From Novosphingobium flavum (GTDB taxonomy: Bacteria; Pseudomonadota; Alphaproteobacteria; Sphingomonadales; Sphingomonadaceae), in assembly GCF_014230315.1 (NCBI RefSeq), contig NZ_JACLAW010000008.1, positions 182,750 through 246,749 on the forward strand: a stretch of DNA of 64,000 nucleotides, given 5' to 3'. A model generated the notes under the pieces. That model was not told the DNA's origin. It ran no database searches and saw nothing but the letters and a program-made list of their open reading frames with translations. Both the position numbers and the translations under genes were made by a program. Within the stretch, counting starts at the first letter, position 1. Each line of letters starts with the position of its first letter. Below are positions 55,303-62,415 of this stretch, in pieces.

Positions 55303-55576
55303 GGTGAATTACCCCTAGTGTGCATGCGCCCCTTGAGGATGGTCCTCACGAGGATGTTGCAGATTGGCTCCGGCCTCTATTTCCGGTTGGCCAATGCCCG
55401 GGAGGGGTGCTTGATGGACCGTCGCGACCGTGGTTTGTTATGGCCAGCTCGCGCCGGCCCAAATGCGAGATCCCCCCGGGGATGATCAAAAATTCCGCCC
55501 AAAGTAAGATTTCGTCAACCTTAATATCGGTCTTGCCGCATATCTCGAAAAATCAATAGGTTATAGTTTACCGGTC

Positions 55577-55593
55577 TTAACGTCATCAGTTAA
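55577..55593. promoter_or_regulatory. Inverted repeat TTAAC-N7-GTTAA
   Basis: A perfect 5-bp dyad separated by 7 bases sits in the middle of the flp upstream region. Symmetric spacing of one helical turn suggests a dimeric regulator site. Which protein binds is unknown. Confidence 0.4.
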
Positions 55594-55691
55594 CGACGGG
55601 AACCGTTCTCGACTCGGGCAGTCTGTGATGTGAGTGATTTCGCTGCATGCTGGGGGAAGGCGGCCAGCCGGTGGCTCGCAGACGACCTGCT

Positions 55692-55706
55692 TTAAGTGGG
55701 TATTAA
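55692..55706 (+). promoter_or_regulatory. CtrA-like box TTAA-N7-TTAA(CC)
   Basis: An exact match to the alphaproteobacterial CtrA consensus TTAA-N7-TTAA. It ends 24 bases before the 55731 start and is about 390 bases upstream of the first flp gene. CtrA controls pilin and cell-cycle genes in Caulobacter. Confidence 0.45.
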
Positions 55707-55730
55707 CCAAGGTCTGGCAAGAACCCTTGC

Positions 55731-56570
55731 ATGGCAAACACGACACTCTTTTCCTCCGCACATCCGCTCTGGTTGCCGCTGCGCCGCATGGCGCGCGATC
55801 GCATGGTCGATCTCGGCCGCAAGACCCGGGCCGTTGCCGCCTTTTTCGATGTGCGGATGGAGATGATGATAACGGCCTGGATCGGCGTGATGCTGTTCGC
55901 CGGGGCGGTCAAGGTGGCAACCTCTCCCCTTCCGGTCGATGGGCTGCAGCAATGGGGTGCGCAGTTGTTGCCCTATCTGTTTGTCGCGCTTTCGCCGGTT
56001 GCCGGGTATAGGGTGGCTGCCGGCAGCTTTCCGCGAGGCCTGCTTTCCGCCCAGCCGATCTTCCGCATTGCAAGGTTGGGTAAATGGTGTCCTGTCGATG
56101 TGGTCGAGGCGCGTCGCAATCCCGCCTTCGGTCCGGCCGGCTTCATGGCCTCCCTCATGGTGGGCATCCTTCTCAATGTTCCGGTCCGCACGGTCGAATA
56201 CCTCGCGGCAATTCCATCAGTTGGAGCCGATGCGCCGGGCTGGGCCCAGACGCTGCAGATGGCCATGACCGTCGACGTGGTGGTCATGAATTTCTTCTAT
56301 ATGGTCTGCTTCGTCATGGCCCTGCGCTCGGTTCCGCTCTTTCCGAGGATGCTGCTGTTCGCCTGGGCCGTCGACGTGGGAATGCAGTTCATGATCGCCG
56401 ACATGGTGGCAAGCGCGAGAGGGCTGCCGGAAATGGTCGGAAGGACGCTGCTGACCCTGCTGCATGGCAATCTCGACAAGGTCTTCATCAGTGCGGCGGT
56501 CTGGCTACCCTACCTGCTGCTCTCGGAACGGGTGAACGTGACTTATCGGCACCGGATCTGGAAGAGCTGA
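55731..56570 (+). CDS. Multi-spanning membrane protein (DUF2569-like)
   Basis: A 279-aa protein with about five hydrophobic segments (MMITAWIGVMLFAGAVKVA, LLPYLFVALSPVAGYRVA, FMASLMVGILLNVPVRTVEYLA, MTVDVVVMNFFYMVCFVMALRSV, RMLLFAWAVDVGMQFMIADM). The end, VWLPYLLLSERVNVTYRHR, resembles the conserved terminus of DUF2569 proteins. No catalytic motif is seen. No good ribosome site precedes the ATG, so the start is uncertain. A CtrA-like box lies just upstream. Confidence 0.6.
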   Translation: MANTTLFSSAHPLWLPLRRMARDRMVDLGRKTRAVAAFFDVRMEMMITAWIGVMLFAGAVKVATSPLPVDGLQQWGAQLLPYLFVALSPVAGYRVAAGSFPRGLLSAQPIFRIARLGKWCPVDVVEARRNPAFGPAGFMASLMVGILLNVPVRTVEYLAAIPSVGADAPGWAQTLQMAMTVDVVVMNFFYMVCFVMALRSVPLFPRMLLFAWAVDVGMQFMIADMVASARGLPEMVGRTLLTLLHGNLDKVFISAAVWLPYLLLSERVNVTYRHRIWKS

Positions 56571-56768
56571 CTCAGCCGGTTCAGCGGAGATGCCGCGAAG
56601 CAACATGCTGCATCAGGCATTCTGTCGCGCGCCGGTTTGACAAAGTTGCGCATGAGCCTGCTACTCATGGCATGAATCGGAGCCGAGCGGGAGATCGCAA
56701 GAACCAATCCCGGCCCGGCGGTGTGATCGTAGGAAGCTCTGTTCCCGCATTCAGGCGAGGTTGTGCGA

Positions 56769-58025
56769 ATGGCCTTGGCGCCGAAGTCTCCGCTTGTGGT
56801 TAGCCTGTTCGCGAACCGGTTGTTCGTGCCGCTGTTCGTTTTCATGGTCATGGCAATGACCCTGATGAACTTCTGGTTTTTCGTTCAGCCAGAGCTTTAC
56901 CGCAAACTGCGCGGCCTGGTCGATTTCCAGGAATTCTACCTCGTTGGCAAACTGTCGCTGCACGGCAATGCGGCGTGCGCGTATGACTGGCCCTGCCTCG
57001 GACGAGAGCAGATGAGGCTTTACGGGCGGGTCGATCAGATGCCCTGGGCCTATCCTCCACAGATGAACCTGTTGCTGAGCGGTCTTGGCGGGATGCCGCT
57101 GGCCTGGGCCTATCTGCTGTTCGTGGGAGGGACTTTGGCCCTGTTCCTGCTATCAGTGATCCGGCTGGGCGGACGCCATGCAGCGCTTGCCTTGAGCCTG
57201 AGCCTGCCAGCCATCCTCATAAACCAGCGCAGCGGGCAGAACGGCTTTCTTACGGCAGGCCTGATTGGACTGTTCTGCTGGCTGGCGCTCAAGCAAAGCC
57301 AGCGTTGTGGGCTGGCGCTGGGGGCCATGGTGATCAAGCCTCACCTGGCCTTGGCGCATGGCTTCACCTTGCTCGCTCGGCGACGCTGGCGCGCGGCGAC
57401 ATGGGCGGGCGTGGTTGTTGCCGGCTCAACAGTGGTTGTAGCGACGGTATATGGTATCGGCATCTGGTCAGCCTTCAGGCAGGGCGCAGAGGTTTCAAGC
57501 GGACATCTGTGGCGGGGGGACTTTCCCATCCACCGCATGACGTCAGTCTACGCGGCGGCGTTTTCCATGGGGTCGGGGCCGGTCATCGCCATGACGCTGC
57601 AGATTGCGGTGGCCTTGTTGGCCTTGGCGGGGCTCTTCGTACTGGTTCGCAAGTTCGCCGACGAGCGGATCGTGCTGGCTGCGGCAACGGCAAGTTCAGT
57701 GCTGATGAGCCCTTACAATTACGACTATGATCTGCCGATCCTCGCTGTCGCCCTCGCACTCATCACGCCGGTGATCATCGAGCACGTTTCCGGCCTTGAA
57801 GTGTTGCTACTGACCATCCTGTCCTGGGCTTCTTCGGCGAACTACCTGATCGTCGCCCTCTTCATCGACCTGTCCGAAGGCAGCAAACCGAGAGACGCAT
57901 GGTCCCTGTCCGCGATCTGCATACTGGCGACGTGTTGGCTGGTCGGGCGGATTTTGCGGCGGATCGATCGGCAAGCGGCGCCTACCGTGGGGGAGGCATT
58001 GGGTGAGAGTATACCGGCGGGGTGA
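56769..58025 (+). CDS. GT87-like (DUF2029) polyprenol-sugar glycosyltransferase
   Basis: A 418-aa integral membrane protein of the DUF2029/GT87 family (GT-C fold mannosyl/arabinosyl transferases that use polyprenyl-linked sugars). VDFQEFYLVGKLSLHG near the N terminus and PWAYPPQMNLLL, NQRSGQNGFLTAGLIG and GAMVIKPHLALAHG are family motifs. About ten helices. ATG 56769 was chosen, with GAGG 8 bases ahead; the frame begins at a GTG 6 bases earlier. Acceptor unknown. Its 3' end overlaps the convergent gene by 44 bases. Confidence 0.78.
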   Translation: MALAPKSPLVVSLFANRLFVPLFVFMVMAMTLMNFWFFVQPELYRKLRGLVDFQEFYLVGKLSLHGNAACAYDWPCLGREQMRLYGRVDQMPWAYPPQMNLLLSGLGGMPLAWAYLLFVGGTLALFLLSVIRLGGRHAALALSLSLPAILINQRSGQNGFLTAGLIGLFCWLALKQSQRCGLALGAMVIKPHLALAHGFTLLARRRWRAATWAGVVVAGSTVVVATVYGIGIWSAFRQGAEVSSGHLWRGDFPIHRMTSVYAAAFSMGSGPVIAMTLQIAVALLALAGLFVLVRKFADERIVLAAATASSVLMSPYNYDYDLPILAVALALITPVIIEHVSGLEVLLLTILSWASSANYLIVALFIDLSEGSKPRDAWSLSAICILATCWLVGRILRRIDRQAAPTVGEALGESIPAG

Positions 58026-59454
58026 GGGCAGGCGGCTGCTCGATGCGGTAGAGGCGGTAATACCCCCGCATCGGTTGCGGCATCGGGACGAAGCGCCACC
58101 CCTGCCCCTCGAGGGCAGTGCGGGTGCAGGACCAGAACTCGACCTCTGAAACAACCGCGAACCGGGCGTGGCTGCTCCTTGCAATTCTGTCCAGCGCCGG
58201 ACCGATTTCGCACGGGTGGTGGGTGAATTTGCGATGAAAATCGATGCTGCTCGGGGTTTTTAACCCGACCACGTCGATCAGCCGGGCTTCGGGATGAGTC
58301 CAGGAAGCGATCCCGGCATCGTGGATCAGGATGGGCGATCCAGGCGGCAGGTTGCGCAGGGCGGCGTCCAAGGTTGCGATATTGGCGAGATTGTTAGCTT
58401 CGGCTGAGCGCAGGGTTTTAACCGCTGGGCCGATGTTGAAGGCTGCGTACAGCCCCAACAGGGCATAGGCCAGGGTTCCGGTTCTTAGCCCTGAAAACCC
58501 GCTTAGCCACAGCACCGTGATTGGCACTGTCGGGCCGAGATAGCGCTGGTAGTTCCATGAGACCGAACTGGGCAGGGTTACGGTTGCGATCGTCAGTATG
58601 GCGCCGATGAACAGGGCGCCGCACCATCCGCCGCGAACGCGGGAAATGCCCGCAATTCCCGCGTAAAGCGGCAGGAGTCCTGATTTGAGCAGAGCTTTCA
58701 GCACAGCGCCGATTCGTTCTTCGAGAGGTTCCCCGAACTCGGCATAGAATGCGATCTTTGCCGCGGCGGTGGTCGGCACAAGGGAGCCGGTCTCGATCCA
58801 GACCCAGGTCATCCATGGCAGGGCGGCCAGCAGAGAGATCGTGGCAGTCCTGATCGGGGCCCCATGGAGCCAGGCCGCGCGCAATAGGAGAATGGCGGAA
58901 AGCAGGCCCAGTTCAGGCCGGACAAATGGCGCCATTCCGGCGAGGACGGGCAGGCGGCGGTCATCGCACAAGGCGAAGAGCCAAGCCGTCGTGGCCATGG
59001 CCAGGCCGGTTTCGAGACCGTTGAAAAGGTTGATCGGCGTGCCGCCCGCAGTCAGGCCCAGCAGGACCAGCGCCGGGACCTTCCAGCCTTGCGCTCCCGC
59101 TTCCCGGACCATTTGATCAAGTCCCAGGGCGTAGACCAGGGCCGACACCGCGGCGATCGCCAAAGAGGCGAGGGGAAGGGGCATGATCGTGCCCAGCGCC
59201 GCCACCAGGGCGAGATGAATGCTGCTGGTGGCTCCGGTGAGCGGGGAGGTGTCGTATGCCGTGTCGTGGTTCCCTGCGAGGAGGGACCGCGCGCTGTGCA
59301 GGACGATGTAGGAATCGTCGAGCGGGAAGGCGCCTTTCCAACCGGTCAGGAAGGCGCCGATACAAAGGGCGTAAAGGACGATCCGCCACGGGTTCTGTGA
59401 GGGGAGAAGCGGGGGACTGTCATGGTCGGCCGCTGGTGAAAGGCGAAAAGGCAT
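57982..59454 (-). CDS. GT-C-type membrane glycosyltransferase-like protein
   Basis: A 490-aa multi-spanning protein with a GT-C signature: PLDDSYIVLHSARSLLAGN with an acidic DD pair in the first external loop, then TGATSSIHLALVAALG. The last 130 residues form a soluble domain (ILIHDAGIASWTHPEARLIDVVGLKTP). Relation to ArnT/PMT-like and arabinofuranosyl transferases is inferred from topology. The ATG shares one base with the upstream gene's stop (TGATG), so the two are coupled. Confidence 0.65.
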   Translation of the reverse strand: MPFRLSPAADHDSPPLLPSQNPWRIVLYALCIGAFLTGWKGAFPLDDSYIVLHSARSLLAGNHDTAYDTSPLTGATSSIHLALVAALGTIMPLPLASLAIAAVSALVYALGLDQMVREAGAQGWKVPALVLLGLTAGGTPINLFNGLETGLAMATTAWLFALCDDRRLPVLAGMAPFVRPELGLLSAILLLRAAWLHGAPIRTATISLLAALPWMTWVWIETGSLVPTTAAAKIAFYAEFGEPLEERIGAVLKALLKSGLLPLYAGIAGISRVRGGWCGALFIGAILTIATVTLPSSVSWNYQRYLGPTVPITVLWLSGFSGLRTGTLAYALLGLYAAFNIGPAVKTLRSAEANNLANIATLDAALRNLPPGSPILIHDAGIASWTHPEARLIDVVGLKTPSSIDFHRKFTHHPCEIGPALDRIARSSHARFAVVSEVEFWSCTRTALEGQGWRFVPMPQPMRGYYRLYRIEQPPALTPPVYSHPMPPPR

Positions 59455-60674
59455 CACGTTGCGGTCATCTGCCGGGGGGCAACACCAGCTTCGCTGTCTT
59501 TCCGCCGCCAGACGGCGCCCAGCATGATGAATTGCACCCACGGGGCGAGGTTGGCACCAAGTGGCAAGGCGAGTGCCCGGGTCCACAGCGGCGCCAGGTA
59601 AAGCACGAGGAGCAAGGGGCGTGCCCATCCGCGGCGAGGATGGTCCCTCTCCTGCGCGAGCAACCAGACGGTGGGCACGATGAGCAGGGCGAGGTCGTAG
59701 TTGAACATGTATGGCGTTGCGAGCGGGATGGCAGCGACGAGTATGGCGCACTTGGCTTCCAGGCTGACTGGACCGGACCAGGCCCGCCACGTGATAGCGC
59801 CCACGAGCAGTGTCGAGAGGGCTTGCGCCATCGTAGCAGCAAGCGGGGATACTGCCACGCGAACGGCCGCATAGACCGTGCATTGGCGCAGGAAGAAGGG
59901 CAGGTCGCCCATTTCCATCAGGAACCGGCTGACCTGCCAGGAACGGCGGTAGTTCAGCAGCACCTCCGGCCCGAACAGCAAGGCGGTGATGCCGATCAGG
60001 ACAATCGCCGTGGCTCCTGCGCTCCAAAAGGCGCGCCAATGCCGGCCGGCGGCGAGGGCCACCGGAAAGAGCAGGGCGAGGTGCGGCTTGATCACCAGGA
60101 CGCCTATGCACAGGCCGGCAGCTACGGGGCGGCGGCGCAGCAGATCGGCCGCCCCTGCGATCAGGCCGCCGGTCAGCAGTCCGGTCTGCGCATGCCAGCC
60201 GGCGACGAGGGCGCCGGGATAAGCCGCGATGGGCCAGAACAGGGTGCGATCGAGCCGCCGGGCGGCGACGAGGTAGACTGTGTAGGTCGCGCCGATCCAT
60301 GCCGCCCAAGCCACGGTAAAGTTCAGCAGGCCGAAAGGCAGGGTGAACAGGATGAAGGGGGGCGGATTGACGAAAGCAAAAATGTTGGTGCGGCCGATTG
60401 CCGCCTGAATCGCCCCGGTTGCGGCAAGGTCATAAACCTCAGTGGCGCGGCCCGCGACCGCGAGCTTGCCGGCTGACCAGAAAGCAAGGAAATCGCTTCC
60501 GGTTTCACCTGTGGCTTGCAAGTAGGAGCCAAGGAAGCTGATGAGAGACACGAAAAGCAGGATGATCGAATAGGCGCGAACTCTCTTCGCACCAATCCAG
60601 TCGAGCTGTAACCAGCGGACAATCGTGGCGCCAAGTCTCTGCAATAACCTGCCCCTGCTGCACGGCGCATTCAA
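59454..60674 (-). CDS. GT87-like (DUF2029) glycosyltransferase, second
   Basis: A 406-aa membrane protein of the DUF2029/GT87 family: GSDFLAFWSAGKLAVAG with an acidic residue, VNPPPFILFTLPFG, GWHAQTGLLTGGLIAGA and GVLVIKPHLALLFPVAL parallel the gene at 56769. Ten or so helices. The start is a TTG and uncertain. It is coupled to the GT-C gene downstream. Three such transferases within 4 kb suggest assembly of one surface glycan. Confidence 0.75.
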   Translation of the reverse strand: MNAPCSRGRLLQRLGATIVRWLQLDWIGAKRVRAYSIILLFVSLISFLGSYLQATGETGSDFLAFWSAGKLAVAGRATEVYDLAATGAIQAAIGRTNIFAFVNPPPFILFTLPFGLLNFTVAWAAWIGATYTVYLVAARRLDRTLFWPIAAYPGALVAGWHAQTGLLTGGLIAGAADLLRRRPVAAGLCIGVLVIKPHLALLFPVALAAGRHWRAFWSAGATAIVLIGITALLFGPEVLLNYRRSWQVSRFLMEMGDLPFFLRQCTVYAAVRVAVSPLAATMAQALSTLLVGAITWRAWSGPVSLEAKCAILVAAIPLATPYMFNYDLALLIVPTVWLLAQERDHPRRGWARPLLLVLYLAPLWTRALALPLGANLAPWVQFIMLGAVWRRKDSEAGVAPRQMTAT

Positions 60675-60879
60675 TTCATGGCCTGCAGTCAGTTTTCGTT
60701 GGATGTGGCTGGATGGTCAAGCGAAGGAGCAAGGTTGGCCCCAACTGGGACGGTTGCCTTGCCTGTTCCTTCTTCGCGCGGCGTGATCTTGCCCGCAGTC
60801 ACGGATAGGTTTATTCACAGGGCTTGCGCTACCCGGGGCCGGGTATGTGCAGGCGGGTCCTTTTTATGGGGTAGGACTC

Positions 60880-61536
60880 ATGACCAGGCTTCTTTCGTCC
60901 CGAGGTTGCGGCGCGCTTTTCGGCGCGGTTCTTGCCGTGTGCTTCATTGCGACAGGAGCGGAGGCCAAGGGGGGCAGCGCGACCGACAAGCGTTTCGCGG
61001 TGATTGCTCAATCTGGCGAGGGCGCGGGCGATCCCGGCCCGGCGCACATTCAGATCGGGCCCGCGCTGGATCTTGTCGGCAATCCGGTGGACCTTTCCGC
61101 AATTGCCCTCGCGCGCAACATGGCGGCCGCCGATCCGGCGGCGCTCATGCCGGGTGTGTCCGGCCTGATGCCGGTTTCCGGGCGGGCAGTGACCAGTCGC
61201 TTCGGAATGCGATTCCATCCCCTGCTCGGGGTCGATAGACTTCATGCCGGCATCGATCTGGCGGCACCCATGGGTTCGCCGGTTGTTGCCACGGCGGATG
61301 GAATCGTTGGCCATGCCGGGGCACTCGGGGGCTACGGCTTGCTTGTTGGCATCAAGGGTTCGGCCGGCCTCGAGACCCGCTACGCACATCTTTCCAAGCT
61401 GAATGTTGCTCCTGGCCAGCTTGTCAGGCGCGGCCAGTTGCTTGGTTGGTCCGGCTCGACCGGATTGTCCACCGGGCCTCATCTTCACTACGAGGTTCGC
61501 GTGAATGGACGCGCGGTAAACCCCTTGGGGCATTAA
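60880..61536 (+). CDS. Exported M23-family peptidase
   Basis: A 218-aa LytM/M23 metallopeptidase. Signal peptide (GALFGAVLAVCFIATGAEA), linker, then the peptidase domain from about 97: MPVSGRAVTSRFGMRFHPLLGVDRLHAGIDLAAPMGSPVVA. Zinc ligands H122 and D126, and GPHLHYEV with H201 and H203; H170 completes the site, so it is probably active on peptidoglycan cross-links. ATG 60880 was chosen. Flanked by about 200 bp upstream and nearly 900 bp of non-coding sequence downstream. Confidence 0.88.
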   Translation: MTRLLSSRGCGALFGAVLAVCFIATGAEAKGGSATDKRFAVIAQSGEGAGDPGPAHIQIGPALDLVGNPVDLSAIALARNMAAADPAALMPGVSGLMPVSGRAVTSRFGMRFHPLLGVDRLHAGIDLAAPMGSPVVATADGIVGHAGALGGYGLLVGIKGSAGLETRYAHLSKLNVAPGQLVRRGQLLGWSGSTGLSTGPHLHYEVRVNGRAVNPLGH

Positions 61537-62415
61537 GGCCCGCCCCCTGCCGCACTACATGGAAAATGCATGGACTTACTTCAGCGCGGCTCGTGCCAAG
61601 GGCGCTCATCGCCGAGTCGGACCGGTTCATCGCACAAAGCGGGTGTGCTGTTAACCAAATTTAGAAAGCATAATGGATCTAATATTACGCCCGCGCAGCA
61701 TTGACCGAGTTAAAAAACCTTACGATAAATCAGGAACATGTGGCGCCAATTGGTGAGGTTTCTGCTGCGTCTGCGAATGTCATTAACCAGCCATCTAAAA
61801 AAACTGTTGATTAAGCCTGTAAATCAGCGCGTAGTTGAGGTTGGTGATGGCCTTGGTGGAGGGCGTCATCAAAACAAGAAGGCGCGACATTGACGGCATC
61901 GTCGTTGAAGTTGAGCCGGGCGGGCGCACCAGAACTGAAAACCTTTTGGAGAATGCACGTGATTGTGCAGTCGAGTTTCTGTGTCTGCGCTCCGAGTGAT
62001 CGGAAGCCCTGTCCAAGCCGTGCCCCAAGCGCGGCTGCAACTGCGTATTTCGCAGCTGGCAGGGCGCACCGGCGGGCAGTCACTGCACGAACCAGTCCCG
62101 GGATGCGCAGCCGGCACATTGTGTCAGCAGCGCGGGCGGCTGGGTGGATGGCGGCGACCCCCCGAAACGGCTGGTCGAATCGCTCAGGCGGATGCGCCCC
62201 CGTCTGCTCCACCGAGACCACCCAGCCGCTTCAAGCTCGGGGTGGGCGCCAGGGCGGGCGCATGGATGCAATGCCGCAGGAGTGCGGTGAAATGAACACA
62301 GTGGGGCTGATCAGGGTCGGGATAACGCCGGGGAAGTGACCCGGATTTGACGACGATGTTCAGTCTCAAGCGGCCGGCCTGGGCAGGGGCCGGATCAGAA
62401 GCAGAGGGCCGGAAA
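61537..62415. other. Gene-poor region before the adhesin
   Basis: No convincing protein gene. The first 350 bases are AT-rich compared with the rest of the window (61640-61830). Only overlapping open frames of mixed composition are seen. The minus-strand frame 61795-62040 ends NLNYALIYRLNQQFF, faintly like a beta-barrel end, and could be a decayed remnant. The promoter of the adhesin gene should lie toward the right end. Confidence 0.6.

Larger units (their letters stand above)
55303..55730. other. Divergent regulatory region between flp and a membrane-protein gene
   Basis: No convincing gene is present. The region is less GC-rich than its surroundings, especially 55490-55620. It holds a small hairpin near flp (55335-55347), an inverted repeat TTAAC-N7-GTTAA, and a TTAA-N7-TTAACC element, both listed separately. 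It must contain the promoters for flp leftward and the 55731 gene rightward. Confidence 0.7.

Noticed and set aside
55715..55730. Sigma-54-like sequence TGGCAAG...TTGC before the 55731 gene
   Set aside because: There are 11 rather than 10 bases between the GG and GC elements, and the site abuts the start codon, leaving no room for a transcript start.
59455..60309. Extension of the GT-C protein to 775 aa
   Set aside because: The extra residues overlap the coupled GT87-like gene in another frame and are proline/arginine-rich; the ATG at 59454 fits TGATG coupling.
61811..62221. 136-aa minus-strand open frame in the gap before the adhesin
   Set aside because: No ribosome site, no recognisable family and atypical composition; overlapping frames on the other strand look equally open.
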